This document shows, one piece after another, positions 55,785 to 64,000 of a stretch of 64,000 nucleotides of DNA; positions within the stretch are counted from its first letter, which is position 1; every line of letters starts with the position of its first letter. Below the pieces are notes generated by a model, which was not told the origin of the DNA, ran no database searches, and saw nothing but the letters and a program-made list of their open reading frames with translations. The position numbers and the translations under genes were made by a program. Source of the DNA: Filobacillus milosensis (GTDB taxonomy: Bacteria > Bacillota > Bacilli > Bacillales > Alkalibacillaceae); the NCBI RefSeq assembly GCF_004402015.1, contig NZ_SOPW01000003.1, positions 124,001-188,000 on the forward strand, read 5' to 3'.

Positions 55785-56537
55785 TTGAATAAAATTGTTG
55801 TTATTATGTTAAGCAGTGTTATTGCATTATCTAGTTTCACTACTGTTATGGCGAAAGAAGAAATTATTTTTGAGCCTATATCTGCAGGCAATTTTTCAAT
55901 TTTACAATTGAATGAGGATAACATTTTTCTCATAAATACAGGAAATTACACAAGCGCAGACCAGGTTTTAAGTTACTTGAGCAATTTTAATCACAAAAAT
56001 ATCAAGGGTATATTGATCACTAATAACATACCCGAGAATTGTGGGAACCTAACAAAAATCTTAGATGCATATGAAGTAGATAATTTATACATGCCTCTTG
56101 TTAATCAAGAGCAATGTGAAGTGCCCCAGGCATATGAAAATAAAGTTTTCAAACTAGAAGGGCATGATCAAATAGCAATCAGTTCTAATTATTATATTGA
56201 GTATGTTTATAATGAACATGAAGAAGCAGGCAATGTTTCTATTTCTAACGGTGAATTTATATGCTTCTGGTATGAGGGAGCTATTTCATATGACAAGTGG
56301 AGTAAAAAAGTACAAGTCATGTTTTTACCGGATAATCAACCAGGCAAAAGATTAACAGAAGAAGATTTGATGAAATTAGACCCGGAAGTAGCGATTATTA
56401 ACCAACGTGATCAAACAGACTCCCTTGTTGAATTATTTCAAAAACAATGGGTGGATATATATGCATTACGAAAAGGGGTCTCTGCACATGTATCTATTTT
56501 CAAAGATGATTATGAGCTCTTCTTAAAGCGCGAATAA
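55785..56537 (+). CDS. Secreted MBL-fold protein like the ComEC C-terminal domain, all metal ligands lost
   Basis: A 250-residue protein with a signal peptide (cleavage probably after VMA, residue 23). The mature part follows the order of ComEC-type metallo-beta-lactamase domains. ISAGNFSIL stands for VGQGDSIL, FLINTG for LIDTG, GILITNNIPENCGNL for LILTHPHxDHIGG, VDNLYMP for VxxVWxP, and VMFLPDNQPG for VLKxxHHGS. LDPEVAIINQRD and IYALRKG match the later conserved parts. Every histidine and aspartate metal ligand is replaced, so it is probably a binding protein and not an enzyme. The start TTG 55785 is uncertain. B. subtilis has only tiny ypmA here. I do not know a named homolog. Confidence 0.65.
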   Translation: MNKIVVIMLSSVIALSSFTTVMAKEEIIFEPISAGNFSILQLNEDNIFLINTGNYTSADQVLSYLSNFNHKNIKGILITNNIPENCGNLTKILDAYEVDNLYMPLVNQEQCEVPQAYENKVFKLEGHDQIAISSNYYIEYVYNEHEEAGNVSISNGEFICFWYEGAISYDKWSKKVQVMFLPDNQPGKRLTEEDLMKLDPEVAIINQRDQTDSLVELFQKQWVDIYALRKGVSAHVSIFKDDYELFLKRE

Positions 56538-56557
56538 TTTATTGCAATGAGAGAAAG

Positions 56558-56589
56558 TATAACAATTTTTTAATGTTAATTGTTATAAT
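56558..56589 (+). promoter_or_regulatory. Extended -10 promoter of ypmB with overlapping inverted repeat
   Basis: TGTTATAAT at 56581-56589 is a perfect extended -10. A perfect 10-bp inverted repeat (TATAACAATT at 56558-56567 and AATTGTTATA at 56578-56587) covers the space from the -35 region to the -10. No T tail follows, so it looks more like an operator than a terminator. Confidence 0.5.
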
Positions 56590-56645
56590 ATTAAAGTGGA
56601 ACTTTAAAGTATGTATTAATGTAAAATAAAAAGGATGAACATGAG

Positions 56646-57158
56646 TTGTCAATTCAATTTTCAGGTCAAAAATTTCTGATAAGTATAGCTGTTATTTTCT
56701 GTGCCATTTTATTCACTTTAATTATTACTTTCATTTACTTATTCACGAGTATCCAAAGCGAGCAAGGTGCTGAGAAAGATAAAGCCTTAGAAGAGGCTAA
56801 GGCTGCTTCTTCCTTGGAAGATGTAAATCAAAGTTATATTTACAATGGTGATCAATCTTATTACGTATTTACTGGTAACACGCCTGATCAAGATGAAATA
56901 CATGTGTTTGTTCCCCAAGGTGAATCAGGTGAAGTAGAATGGACTGAGGCATCAGAAGGGTTAACCCAAGAGGAAATGAAGCAAAAATGGTCGAGTGCAT
57001 GTGAGCAATGTGACCTATTGGATATGAATTTAGGTATAATGAATAATCGTTATATCTGGGAAATTATATATGAAAAAAATAATCGTTTATATTTTCAGAC
57101 CTTCCGTTTTATAAATGGAGAATTATATGATTCAATTTCTTTTTTAAACAACAAATAA
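56646..57158 (+). CDS. ypmB: YpmB-like membrane-anchored protein (DUF5590)
   Basis: A 170-residue protein with one N-terminal transmembrane helix (about 11-34) and an extracytoplasmic domain. A charged helix (QSEQGAEKDKALEEAKAASS) is followed by a compact PepSY-like region (YIYNGDQSYYVFTG to the end). The length, topology and position before aspB match B. subtilis ypmB. The start is TTG 56646 with AAGGATG upstream. A Cys pair (CEQC) is visible in the outer domain. The function is unknown. Confidence 0.8.
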   Translation: MSIQFSGQKFLISIAVIFCAILFTLIITFIYLFTSIQSEQGAEKDKALEEAKAASSLEDVNQSYIYNGDQSYYVFTGNTPDQDEIHVFVPQGESGEVEWTEASEGLTQEEMKQKWSSACEQCDLLDMNLGIMNNRYIWEIIYEKNNRLYFQTFRFINGELYDSISFLNNK

Positions 57159-57178
57159 ATTAAAGGAGTGGACTACAT

Positions 57179-58360
57179 ATGGAATTAGCGAATAGAGTTC
57201 AAGCCCTAACACCTTCTAGCACATTAGCTATTACATCTAAGGCGAAAGCTTTAAAAGCAGAAGGCCACGACGTAATCGGACTTGGTGCTGGTGAACCTGA
57301 TTTCAATACACCTGAATATATATTAGATGCAGCTAAACAAGCAATGGATGAAGGTAAGACAAAGTATACCCCTGCTGGCGGGTTAGTCGAACTAAAAGAT
57401 CAAATTATCAATAAATTTAAACGAGATCAAGGTTTAGAATATAACCGTAATGAAATCATTGTTACAACTGGTGCCAAGCACGCTTTATATACATTATTTC
57501 AGGTCCTATTAAATAAAGATGATGAAGTGATTGTCCCTATCCCATATTGGGTAAGTTACCCTGAACAAATTAAGCTATCTGAAGGAAAGCCTGTATTTGT
57601 AAAAGCTGAGGAGACTAATCAATTTAAATTAACACCTGAACAGTTAGAAGCATCAATCACAGAACGAACAAAAGCGTTAGTACTTAACTCGCCTAGTAAC
57701 CCTACTGGCGTTCTTTATACTAAAGAAGAATTAGAAAAACTAAGCCAGGTAGCATTAAAATACAACCTTTGGATTGTTTCTGATGAAATTTATGAGAAGC
57801 TCATTTATGGAGATAAAAACCATCATTCAATTGCAGCAGTTTCTAAAGAAATGAAAGAGCGTACAATTATAATAAATGGTGTAAGTAAATCTCATTCAAT
57901 GACAGGATGGAGAATTGGTTACGCTGCAGGTAATGAACAGGTTATAAAAGCTATGTCTAATTTAGTGTCTCATGCTACATCTAATCCAACATCGATTGCA
58001 CAATATGCAGCAATCGCTGCTTATAATCATTCAGAAGAAGAGATAAACAAAATGAAGAAAGCTTTTGAAGAACGATTAAATAAGTTATACAATTGGATTG
58101 TAGAAATTCCAAATGTAAGCTGTGTTAAACCTGATGGCGCTTTCTATCTATTTCCGAACGTTAAGAAAGTAGTTAAAGCGTCACCCTTTTCTACAACAGA
58201 TGAATGGGTAGAAAAGCTTCTTGATGAAGAAAAGGTTGCAATTGTACCTGGATCAGGTTTTGGAGCAGAAGATAATGTTCGTTTATCATATGCAACTTCA
58301 TTAAATCAACTAGAAGAAGCAGCAAAACGTATTAAAAGATTCGTAGAAAAATACTCTTAA
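57179..58360 (+). CDS. aspB: Aspartate aminotransferase
   Basis: A 393-residue PLP-dependent aminotransferase of class I that exchanges amino groups between aspartate and 2-oxoglutarate. The lysine that binds PLP is in SKSHSMTGWRIGYAAG. Other markers are LGAGEPDFNTPEYI, LNSPSNPTGVLY and SDEIYEKL. AAAGGAGTGG precedes ATG 57179. It lies 20 nt after ypmB and directly before asnS, so aspartate formation and asparaginyl-tRNA synthesis are encoded together. Confidence 0.96.
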   Translation: MELANRVQALTPSSTLAITSKAKALKAEGHDVIGLGAGEPDFNTPEYILDAAKQAMDEGKTKYTPAGGLVELKDQIINKFKRDQGLEYNRNEIIVTTGAKHALYTLFQVLLNKDDEVIVPIPYWVSYPEQIKLSEGKPVFVKAEETNQFKLTPEQLEASITERTKALVLNSPSNPTGVLYTKEELEKLSQVALKYNLWIVSDEIYEKLIYGDKNHHSIAAVSKEMKERTIIINGVSKSHSMTGWRIGYAAGNEQVIKAMSNLVSHATSNPTSIAQYAAIAAYNHSEEEINKMKKAFEERLNKLYNWIVEIPNVSCVKPDGAFYLFPNVKKVVKASPFSTTDEWVEKLLDEEKVAIVPGSGFGAEDNVRLSYATSLNQLEEAAKRIKRFVEKYS

Positions 58361-58372
58361 GGAGGAAAAGAA

Positions 58373-59668
58373 GTGAACACAACTACTATTGCACAAGTAA
58401 AGAACCATTTAGAAGAAACCGTAACCATTGGTGCCTGGTTACATAATAAACGTTCAAGTGGTAAAATCGCATTTTTACAATTAAGAGACGGAACAGGATT
58501 TATCCAAGGAGTCGTAGCAAAAGCAGCGGTTCCTGAAGAGATTTTTAATTTAACTAAGAACCTTACTCAAGAGACTTCATTATATGTAACAGGGAAAGTT
58601 GTTGAAGATACGAGAAGTCCTTTAGGGTTTGAATTACAAGTTTCGAATGTAGAAGTTATTCAGGAAGCTGAAGACTATCCAATTACACCTAAAGAACATG
58701 GAACAGAATTTTTAATGGATCATCGTCATTTGTGGTTACGTTCGAAAAAACAACATGCCATTATGAAAGTTCGCAATGAAATTATTCGTTCTACATATGA
58801 ATTTTTCAATGAACAAGGTTTTGTGAAAGTAGATCCACCTATTTTAACAGGTGCATCAGCTGAGGGAACTACAGAACTGTTCCACACAAAATATTTTGAT
58901 GAAGATGCTTATTTATCACAAAGTGGTCAGCTGTACATGGAAGCGGCTGCAATGGCTCTAGGACGTGTATTTTCGTTCGGTCCAACTTTCAGAGCGGAAA
59001 AATCAAAAACTAGAAGACATTTAATTGAGTTCTGGATGATTGAACCGGAAATGGCTTTCATGAATCATGAACAAAGCTTGGAATTACAAGAACAGTATGT
59101 ATCTCATGTCGTTCAATCTGTACTTAAAAATTGTAAAATCGAACTTGATACACTTGAACGAGATACATCAAAACTTGAAAAAATTGAAGCGCCTTTCCCA
59201 AGAATCACTTATGATGACGCTATTCAATTCTTAAAAGACCAAGGGTTTGACGATATTGACTGGGGAGATGACTTTGGTGCACCCCATGAAACAGCAATAG
59301 CTGAAGCTTATGATAAACCAGTATTCATTACCCATTTCCCAGTAGAGATCAAAGCTTTTTACATGAAACCAGATCCTGATAACCCTAAAGTTGCCCTTTG
59401 TGCTGACTTGATTGCACCAGAAGGTTACGGTGAAATTATTGGTGGATCCGAACGTATCGATGATTTCGAATTAATGAAACAAAGATATAATGAACATGAA
59501 TTAGATGGCCAAGCATATGAATGGTATTTACAGTTGAGAAAGTACGGAAGTGTTCCTCATTCTGGGTTTGGTTTAGGATTAGAGCGTACTGTGGCATGGA
59601 TTAGTGGTATAGAACATATTCGTGAGACTATTCCTTTCCCAAGATTGCTTAACCGCTTATATCCATAA
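58373..59668 (+). CDS. asnS: Asparagine--tRNA ligase
   Basis: A 431-residue class IIb aminoacyl-tRNA synthetase. The OB-fold anticodon-binding domain covers about 15-100. Class II motif 2 is [21 protein letters not shown] and motif 3 is [17 protein letters not shown]. The segment [12 protein letters not shown] is typical of AsnRS. GTG 58373 follows AAGGAGG. I see no T-box leader; the gene appears to be read from the aspB side. A terminator follows. Confidence 0.96.
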   Translation: MNTTTIAQVKNHLEETVTIGAWLHNKRSSGKIAFLQLRDGTGFIQGVVAKAAVPEEIFNLTKNLTQETSLYVTGKVVEDTRSPLGFELQVSNVEVIQEAEDYPITPKEHGTEFLMDHRHLWLRSKKQHAIMKVRNEIIRSTYEFFNEQGFVKVDPPILTGASAEGTTELFHTKYFDEDAYLSQSGQLYMEAAAMALGRVFSFGPTFRAEKSKTRRHLIEFWMIEPEMAFMNHEQSLELQEQYVSHVVQSVLKNCKIELDTLERDTSKLEKIEAPFPRITYDDAIQFLKDQGFDDIDWGDDFGAPHETAIAEAYDKPVFITHFPVEIKAFYMKPDPDNPKVALCADLIAPEGYGEIIGGSERIDDFELMKQRYNEHELDGQAYEWYLQLRKYGSVPHSGFGLGLERTVAWISGIEHIRETIPFPRLLNRLYP

Positions 59669-59670
59669 GG

Positions 59671-59712
59671 AGAGATAGGGATGACTCTTTTATTGAGTCA
59701 TCTCTTTCTATT
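59671..59712 (+). terminator. Terminator of aspB-asnS
   Basis: GATGACTC pairs perfectly with GAGTCATC around a T-rich loop, followed by a TCTCTTTCT tail. The tail is not a pure T-run, so termination may be partial. Confidence 0.65.
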
Positions 59713-59743
59713 ACATAAAAGATGTTATAAAGGTGGGTAAACA

Positions 59744-60421
59744 ATGAATTTACCATTTTCTTATCAAAAAATCTTAACCGATCAAATTAATATCCCAGCA
59801 TTATTAATTAAAGATTATCAGTCCATGTCTTTAAATGAAATTGAATTAATCGTTATTCTGCAAATCCTACGTCTTCAAAAAGACAATGAATTATTACCTT
59901 CTTTTGATCAAATAGCGGCTTCGATGTCCATTAATTCTAATGAAGTTTCAAATGTGTTAAAGAAGTTAAGAAATAATGGCTTACTTACAATTGATCACTT
60001 TGAAGATGATCAACAAATTGTACATGAGTGGTATTCAATTAAACCATTAATTGAAAAGTTATATGATGTAGAAGAACAAACTGGTCAATCTAAAGAAGAT
60101 GAGGGTAAATTATTTCACCTTTTTGAACAAGAATTTGGACGAGCTTTATCCCCAATTGAAATTGAAACAATTAGTTATTGGTTGGATGATGACCGTTTTA
60201 AGCCTGCTTTAATTAAAGCTGCATTAAGGGAAGCGGTTCTAATGGGTAAACTTAATTTTAGATATATTGACCGAATCCTTAATGAGTGGAAAAAGAGAGG
60301 TATTCACAGTGTGAAAGATGCTAAACAACAGTCTCAAAATTCACACTCAGCAAATGCTCAGCAAAAAGAAACTGTAAAGAAAAGAGACACTTCAGTTTAT
60401 TATAATTGGCTAGAAGATTAA
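59744..60421 (+). CDS. dnaD: DNA replication initiation protein DnaD
   Basis: A 225-residue primosomal protein that works with DnaA, DnaB and DnaI to load the helicase at oriC and at restart sites. The N-terminal winged helix (about 1-95) mediates oligomerisation. The C-terminal DnaB/DnaD domain includes FEQEFGRALSPIEIETISYW and the end motif INxWxxxG-like ILNEWKKRGI. AAAGGTGGG precedes ATG 59744. It is 14 nt upstream of nth, as in B. subtilis. Confidence 0.95.
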   Translation: MNLPFSYQKILTDQINIPALLIKDYQSMSLNEIELIVILQILRLQKDNELLPSFDQIAASMSINSNEVSNVLKKLRNNGLLTIDHFEDDQQIVHEWYSIKPLIEKLYDVEEQTGQSKEDEGKLFHLFEQEFGRALSPIEIETISYWLDDDRFKPALIKAALREAVLMGKLNFRYIDRILNEWKKRGIHSVKDAKQQSQNSHSANAQQKETVKKRDTSVYYNWLED

Positions 60422-60435
60422 GGGGGGAAGAGAGA

Positions 60436-61086
60436 ATGCTGAATAAAAGTGGTATTAGACTTGTATTGGACACTTTGGAGCATATGTTCCCAGATGCAGA
60501 ATGTGAGTTAACACATTCAAATGAACTTGAATTAGTAGTAGCTGTTGTATTGTCTGCACAGGCTACAGATGCATTAGTGAACAAAGTAACACCAGATTTA
60601 TTTAAGAAATATAAATCTCCAGAAGATTATTTAGCCGTTAGTCTTGAAGAACTTCAAAATGATATTAAAAGAATTGGCTTATATAGAAATAAAGCAAAGA
60701 ATATAAGAAAACTTTGCGCAGATATAATTGAAAAGCATGATGGACAAGTTCCTTCTACATATAAAGAATTAATAAATTTGGCTGGAGTAGGCAGAAAGAC
60801 AGCAAATGTTGTTATGTCAGTCGCATTTAATGAACCAGCTATTGCAGTAGATACTCATGTGGAACGTGTATCAAAGAGACTTGGTATTTGTCGGTGGAAA
60901 GATTCTGTGTTAGAAGTAGAAAAAACACTGATGAGAAAAGTGCCAAAAGAAGAGTGGGGCGATACTCACCATAGAATGATCTTCTTTGGGAGATATCATT
61001 GTAAAGCTAAAAATCCCAATTGTCCTGAGTGTCCATTATTAGATATTTGTCGTGAAGGTAAAAAACGCATGAAAAAGCTAGGCTGA
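60436..61086 (+). CDS. nth: Endonuclease III
   Basis: A 216-residue DNA glycosylase/AP lyase for oxidised pyrimidines. The helix-hairpin-helix is LAGVGRKTANVV with the catalytic lysine, followed by VDTHVERVS with the catalytic aspartate. The 4Fe-4S ligands are C-x6-C-x2-C-x5-C, in CKAKNPNCPECPLLDIC. ATG 60436 has AGGGGGG upstream; a longer in-frame start would overlap dnaD. In B. subtilis ypoC follows, but it is absent here. Confidence 0.96.
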   Translation: MLNKSGIRLVLDTLEHMFPDAECELTHSNELELVVAVVLSAQATDALVNKVTPDLFKKYKSPEDYLAVSLEELQNDIKRIGLYRNKAKNIRKLCADIIEKHDGQVPSTYKELINLAGVGRKTANVVMSVAFNEPAIAVDTHVERVSKRLGICRWKDSVLEVEKTLMRKVPKEEWGDTHHRMIFFGRYHCKAKNPNCPECPLLDICREGKKRMKKLG

Positions 61087-61115
61087 TTACATCTCAGCCT
61101 AGCTTCTTTTTTATT
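61075..61115. terminator. Bidirectional terminator between nth and ponA
   Basis: A 12-bp stem (AAGCTAGGCTGA with TCAGCCTAGCTT) has T-rich sequence on the right for nth, and five A residues on the left that become T on the minus strand for ponA. The nth stop codon lies inside the stem. Confidence 0.9.
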
Positions 61116-61128
61116 ATTGAACTTTGTT

Positions 61129-63750
61129 TTAAGGGTTATTACTGGAACTATCACCATCAGTAGAACCAGTACTATCATCAGTTGAGTTAGTACCATCTTC
61201 AGTGGATCCAGAATCATCCTGTGTGGACCCATCTCCATCCTGAGTCGATCCATCGTTTTGAGTGTCATCAGTTTGACTTCCATCATCTTGACTATCACTG
61301 TTTTGTTCTTCATCAGATTGTCCGTCTTCTTGTGAGCTATCATCATTATCTTCTTTTTTGTCTTTATCTTTGTCTTTTTTATCTTCTTCATCACCTAAAA
61401 AATCATCCCAGAAATCTGCTTCTTCATCTGGCGTCTCAACTGATGTTTCAGCTGGTTCTGAAGAGTTAGACTCATTTTCATTATCTATAGCTGTAATTTC
61501 AAAAGTGTATGATGTTCCAGGTGCGATTTCATCAAAGACTATTTCTGTCTCGTTTACCGTTCCCACATCTTGCATCTCACTACCATCTACAGATACTCGA
61601 ACTCTAAATGACATATTTTGATTTTCTTCATCTAGCATTGGGTGGTTCCAATTAACTGTAATTGTATTACTGTCTTTATCAAACTCTGCTGTAAGATCTG
61701 TTACAGGATCTAATTGATCATATTTTTCAGATGTTTCGGTTGGTTCAGCGCCTTTTACAAATAGTTCAGTTACAATTTCACTTTCTGGTGTATATTCACT
61801 TGGTAATTTAGCAGGCCTAGATCCTTTTTCTACACCAACTTCGACTACAGATTCCGGCTTTTTAAAGTCAGATGTTTCTACGTCTTGTGACATAAAGGTC
61901 ATTAAATTACTGAATATATCCTTAGGTACATTTTTGGCAGAGTTAGGTAATGATTCGTTTTGTGGATAACCTACCCAAGTAGCAATTGTAAAGTTTGTTG
62001 AATAACCAACTAACCATGAGTCGACTGCATCGTTTGTCGTACCAGTTTTTGCTGCAACTGGTAAGTTACCAACGTTTACTCGTGTACCAGAGCCATGGGT
62101 TACCACGTCTTTTAACATATCGGTAATCATATATGCCGTGTAATCACTCATTGCTATGTCTGATTCTGGTTTTACTTCGACTACATTTTGTTCTTCTGGA
62201 TAAACAATTTTAGTAACCGCGTGTGGTTCATTATAGATTCCGCTATTACCGAATGCAGCATATGCTCCTGCTAATTGCAATGGATTCACTTGATTGTTAC
62301 CACCGATGGAGTCGGAATCATATAAGTTATCAAACGATAAACCTAAACCTTCAGCAAAATTTAGAATCTTTTCTTCTGAATGAGCACTTCTTATTTCATC
62401 AAACGTTTTAAAAGCAGGAACGTTGATCGAGTTATAAAGAGCTTCACGCATTGTCATCCATCCACGATAACGGTTATCGAAGTTATTAAGTGTTTTTTGA
62501 TTACCATCACTACCGTATTGAATTTCTTCATCTAATAATTGATGATAAGTAGACCATTTTTCAAATTCAATGGCAGGCCCATAATCTAGAATTGGCTTAA
62601 TAGTAGACCCGGGTTGTCGACCTTCAGGGTTAATCGCATAGTTCATGCCGCCCCAAATACCTTCTTTATTTCTACCGCCACCAATGGCTAAAATTTCACC
62701 TGTTTGTGTATTAATTGCTGATACACCTGCTTGAATTTCTTTATTTTCAAAGTAAATTGGGCTTTCCTTGTCACTTAGTAAAAATTCCAAATGCTTTTGT
62801 GCTTCTGGATCTAACGTGGTGTGAATAGTTAGTCCAGCAGAATATACATCAACTTCATCATCTAAATGTTCGCCAGTTTCAATTAATACTTGTTCAATGA
62901 AAGCTTCATATGGAATATTAGATTCATAACTATCTTGAACCATGTCTTCAATTTTTACTTGTTTAGCTTCATTAGCTTGTTGTTCAGTAATCTTACCGTG
63001 TTGAACCATTAAATTCAGAACGGTATTACGTCGTTGTTTAGCTAATTCAGGGTCTATAAACGGATTATAAGCATTTGGACGCTGAGGAATACCCGCTAAT
63101 AAAGCAGCCTCAGGTAATGTTAATTCACTTAAATCGCTTTTACCGTAGAAGGCTTCAGATGCCTTTTGTACACCGTAGATATCTTTACCGTATGCGATTA
63201 AATTCAAGTACATCGTGAAGATTTCTTTTTTACTATATTGTTGTTCCAATTTAAATGCTAAATATTGTTCTTGAATTTTACGTTCAATAGATTTTTCACG
63301 TGTAAGGAACGCATTTTTAACCACCTGTTGAGTAATCGTACTAGCTCCTTCAGCGCCAAAACCTTCTTTAAGGTTGGCGATGACAGCTCCACCAATACGT
63401 CTCAAATCAATACCACTGTGTTCAAAGAAACGAACATCTTCTGTTGCGAGAACAGCATCTTCCAGAACTTGTGGAATATCATCATACTGGATACTCTCTC
63501 GCTTTTGTGCTCCTAATTCTGCGATGACATCACCATTACGATCTAAAATAGTCGTTGATAATGGTACTTGTAACTCTTCTGCATTTAATGGTGGTGCATC
63601 TTTGATATAAGAAAATACAATACCAGCAACAATAAACATGCCTAAAGCTCCGATAATAAGTAATGTTATAAGTACTTTTTTCCAGTTTATTTTTTTGTTG
63701 CCCTTAGCAGTTTGCTTTTTTGCTTTACGACTTTTGACGTCTTGACTCAT
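61129..63750 (-). CDS. ponA: Penicillin-binding protein 1A/1B (class A PBP)
   Basis: An 873-residue bifunctional enzyme for peptidoglycan synthesis. The cytoplasmic N-terminus is very basic, then one transmembrane helix spans about 25-48. The glycosyltransferase domain has EDVRFFEHSG and ASTITQQVVKN. The transpeptidase has the serine in QPGSTIKPI, the SxN motif in SINVPAF, and KTGTTND. A fibronectin type III-like domain follows, then a tail of about 90 residues made almost only of Asp, Glu, Ser, Gly, Thr, Gln and Asn. The start is at 63750 after GGAGG. It follows recU. Confidence 0.95.
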   Translation of the reverse strand: MSQDVKSRKAKKQTAKGNKKINWKKVLITLLIIGALGMFIVAGIVFSYIKDAPPLNAEELQVPLSTTILDRNGDVIAELGAQKRESIQYDDIPQVLEDAVLATEDVRFFEHSGIDLRRIGGAVIANLKEGFGAEGASTITQQVVKNAFLTREKSIERKIQEQYLAFKLEQQYSKKEIFTMYLNLIAYGKDIYGVQKASEAFYGKSDLSELTLPEAALLAGIPQRPNAYNPFIDPELAKQRRNTVLNLMVQHGKITEQQANEAKQVKIEDMVQDSYESNIPYEAFIEQVLIETGEHLDDEVDVYSAGLTIHTTLDPEAQKHLEFLLSDKESPIYFENKEIQAGVSAINTQTGEILAIGGGRNKEGIWGGMNYAINPEGRQPGSTIKPILDYGPAIEFEKWSTYHQLLDEEIQYGSDGNQKTLNNFDNRYRGWMTMREALYNSINVPAFKTFDEIRSAHSEEKILNFAEGLGLSFDNLYDSDSIGGNNQVNPLQLAGAYAAFGNSGIYNEPHAVTKIVYPEEQNVVEVKPESDIAMSDYTAYMITDMLKDVVTHGSGTRVNVGNLPVAAKTGTTNDAVDSWLVGYSTNFTIATWVGYPQNESLPNSAKNVPKDIFSNLMTFMSQDVETSDFKKPESVVEVGVEKGSRPAKLPSEYTPESEIVTELFVKGAEPTETSEKYDQLDPVTDLTAEFDKDSNTITVNWNHPMLDEENQNMSFRVRVSVDGSEMQDVGTVNETEIVFDEIAPGTSYTFEITAIDNENESNSSEPAETSVETPDEEADFWDDFLGDEEDKKDKDKDKKEDNDDSSQEDGQSDEEQNSDSQDDGSQTDDTQNDGSTQDGDGSTQDDSGSTEDGTNSTDDSTGSTDGDSSSNNP

Positions 63751-64000
63751 TATTATCTCCTCCATTGAAGTACACACTATCTAATACTTTTAAATAATCC
63801 ACTTTAGCTTGTAATGTAAAAGGGATTAAATATCCGTGTTCTTTGATGTATTGGTATTGTAACGATTTTCTATTACCCTCAAATTGTTTTTCCCAAACTT
63901 GTATAAATGGACGAATTGGAAGTAAAAAAGTTTCATTATGTTGTTTGAAGCGAATAATAAAGAAGCTAATTCCACCATGCTCTTCAACTTTTTTCATATG
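63725..64000 (-). CDS. recU: Holliday junction resolvase RecU, C-terminal part (partial)
   Basis: The last 91 codons of a frame that enters from the right edge of the window. The residues GISFFIIRFKQHNETFLLPI, the GNRKSL segment and the C-terminal part VDYLKVLDSVYF match the end of RecU, which cleaves Holliday junctions and is involved in chromosome segregation. The catalytic N-terminal part is outside the window. Its 3' end overlaps the ponA start by 26 bases, consistent with the conserved recU-ponA operon. Confidence 0.88.
   Translation of the reverse strand, partial: HMKKVEEHGGISFFIIRFKQHNETFLLPIRPFIQVWEKQFEGNRKSLQYQYIKEHGYLIPFTLQAKVDYLKVLDSVYFNGGDNNESRRQKS

Noticed and set aside
58361-58372. 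T-box or riboswitch before asnS
   Set aside because: Only 12 bases separate aspB and asnS, so there is no room for a leader. I found no T-box-like motif in the window.
61221-61469. Plus-strand frame opposite the ponA tail
   Set aside because: The skewed base composition of the acidic repeat on the other strand creates a long frame rich in His and Leu. There is no start signal.
1-64000. CRISPR array, prophage, transposase, toxin-antitoxin pair or defence island
   Set aside because: No regular direct repeats, no integrase or transposase frame and no recognisable defence gene are present. Nearly all genes follow conserved Bacillaceae order.

Overview
The window is a gene-dense, low-GC stretch of chromosome from an endospore-forming member of the Bacillaceae. 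Spore genes (spmB, sleB, ypeB, spoVIF, spoIVA), bacillithiol genes (ypdA, bshA), the resABCDE and qcrABC respiratory loci and a gene order close to the Bacillus subtilis segment from spmB to recU all support this. Sequence alone does not fix the genus. Acidic low-complexity tails and the stem-loop repeat type would fit a halotolerant relative such as Halobacillus, Virgibacillus or Alkalibacillus, but that is inference.

Layout. 1-6.9 kb: end of spmB, rluB, then cytochrome c maturation and redox signalling (resABCDE). 7-13 kb: the SigX sigma/anti-sigma pair behind a recognisable SigX promoter, an orphan HTH protein, ferredoxin, ypbB-recQ, a CPBP membrane protease and a YpbE-like stub. 13.4-21.6 kb: mecB, a D-Ala-D-Ala ligase, gudB, ypdA, asparaginase, sleB-ypeB and the c-di-GMP receptor ypfA. 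21.6-30 kb: cmk, plsC, the S1-domain protein ypfD, der, gpsA, spoVIF, yphE, yphF, spoIVA. 30.5-40.8 kb: hbs, menaquinone genes hepS-menG-hepT, ndk, cheR, aroC-aroB-aroA, ypiA, ypiB, ypiF. 40.9-45.6 kb: qcrABC, ypjA, a YpjB-like stub, a zinc metallopeptidase and a divergent YitT-family gene. 45.6-52.7 kb: mazG-like, dapB, mgsA, bshA, cca, birA, panBCD. 53-64 kb: dinG, a secreted ComEC-like metallo-beta-lactamase fold protein without metal ligands, ypmB, aspB, asnS, dnaD, nth, then ponA and the end of recU on the minus strand.

How the genes fit together. ResA, ResB and ResC attach haem to c-type cytochromes such as QcrC. HepS/HepT/MenG make the menaquinol that the Qcr complex oxidises. ResDE is the likely redox regulator. 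The shikimate genes feed chorismate to menaquinone and aromatic amino acids.

The most informative departures from the B. subtilis layout are losses: aroH, trpEDCFBA, hisC and tyrA are missing between aroB and aroA, mtrB and folE between hbs and hepS, bshB1 between mgsA and bshA, and ypoC between nth and ponA. YpbE and YpjB seem reduced to membrane-anchor stubs. All four intergenic gaps longer than 300 bases appear to carry a copy or relic of one stem-loop repeat in the same orientation, although one relic is weak. I see no CRISPR array, transposase gene, prophage, rRNA or tRNA. No convincing multi-gene novel system is visible; the best single candidate for new biology is the MBL-fold pseudoenzyme at 55785-56537.
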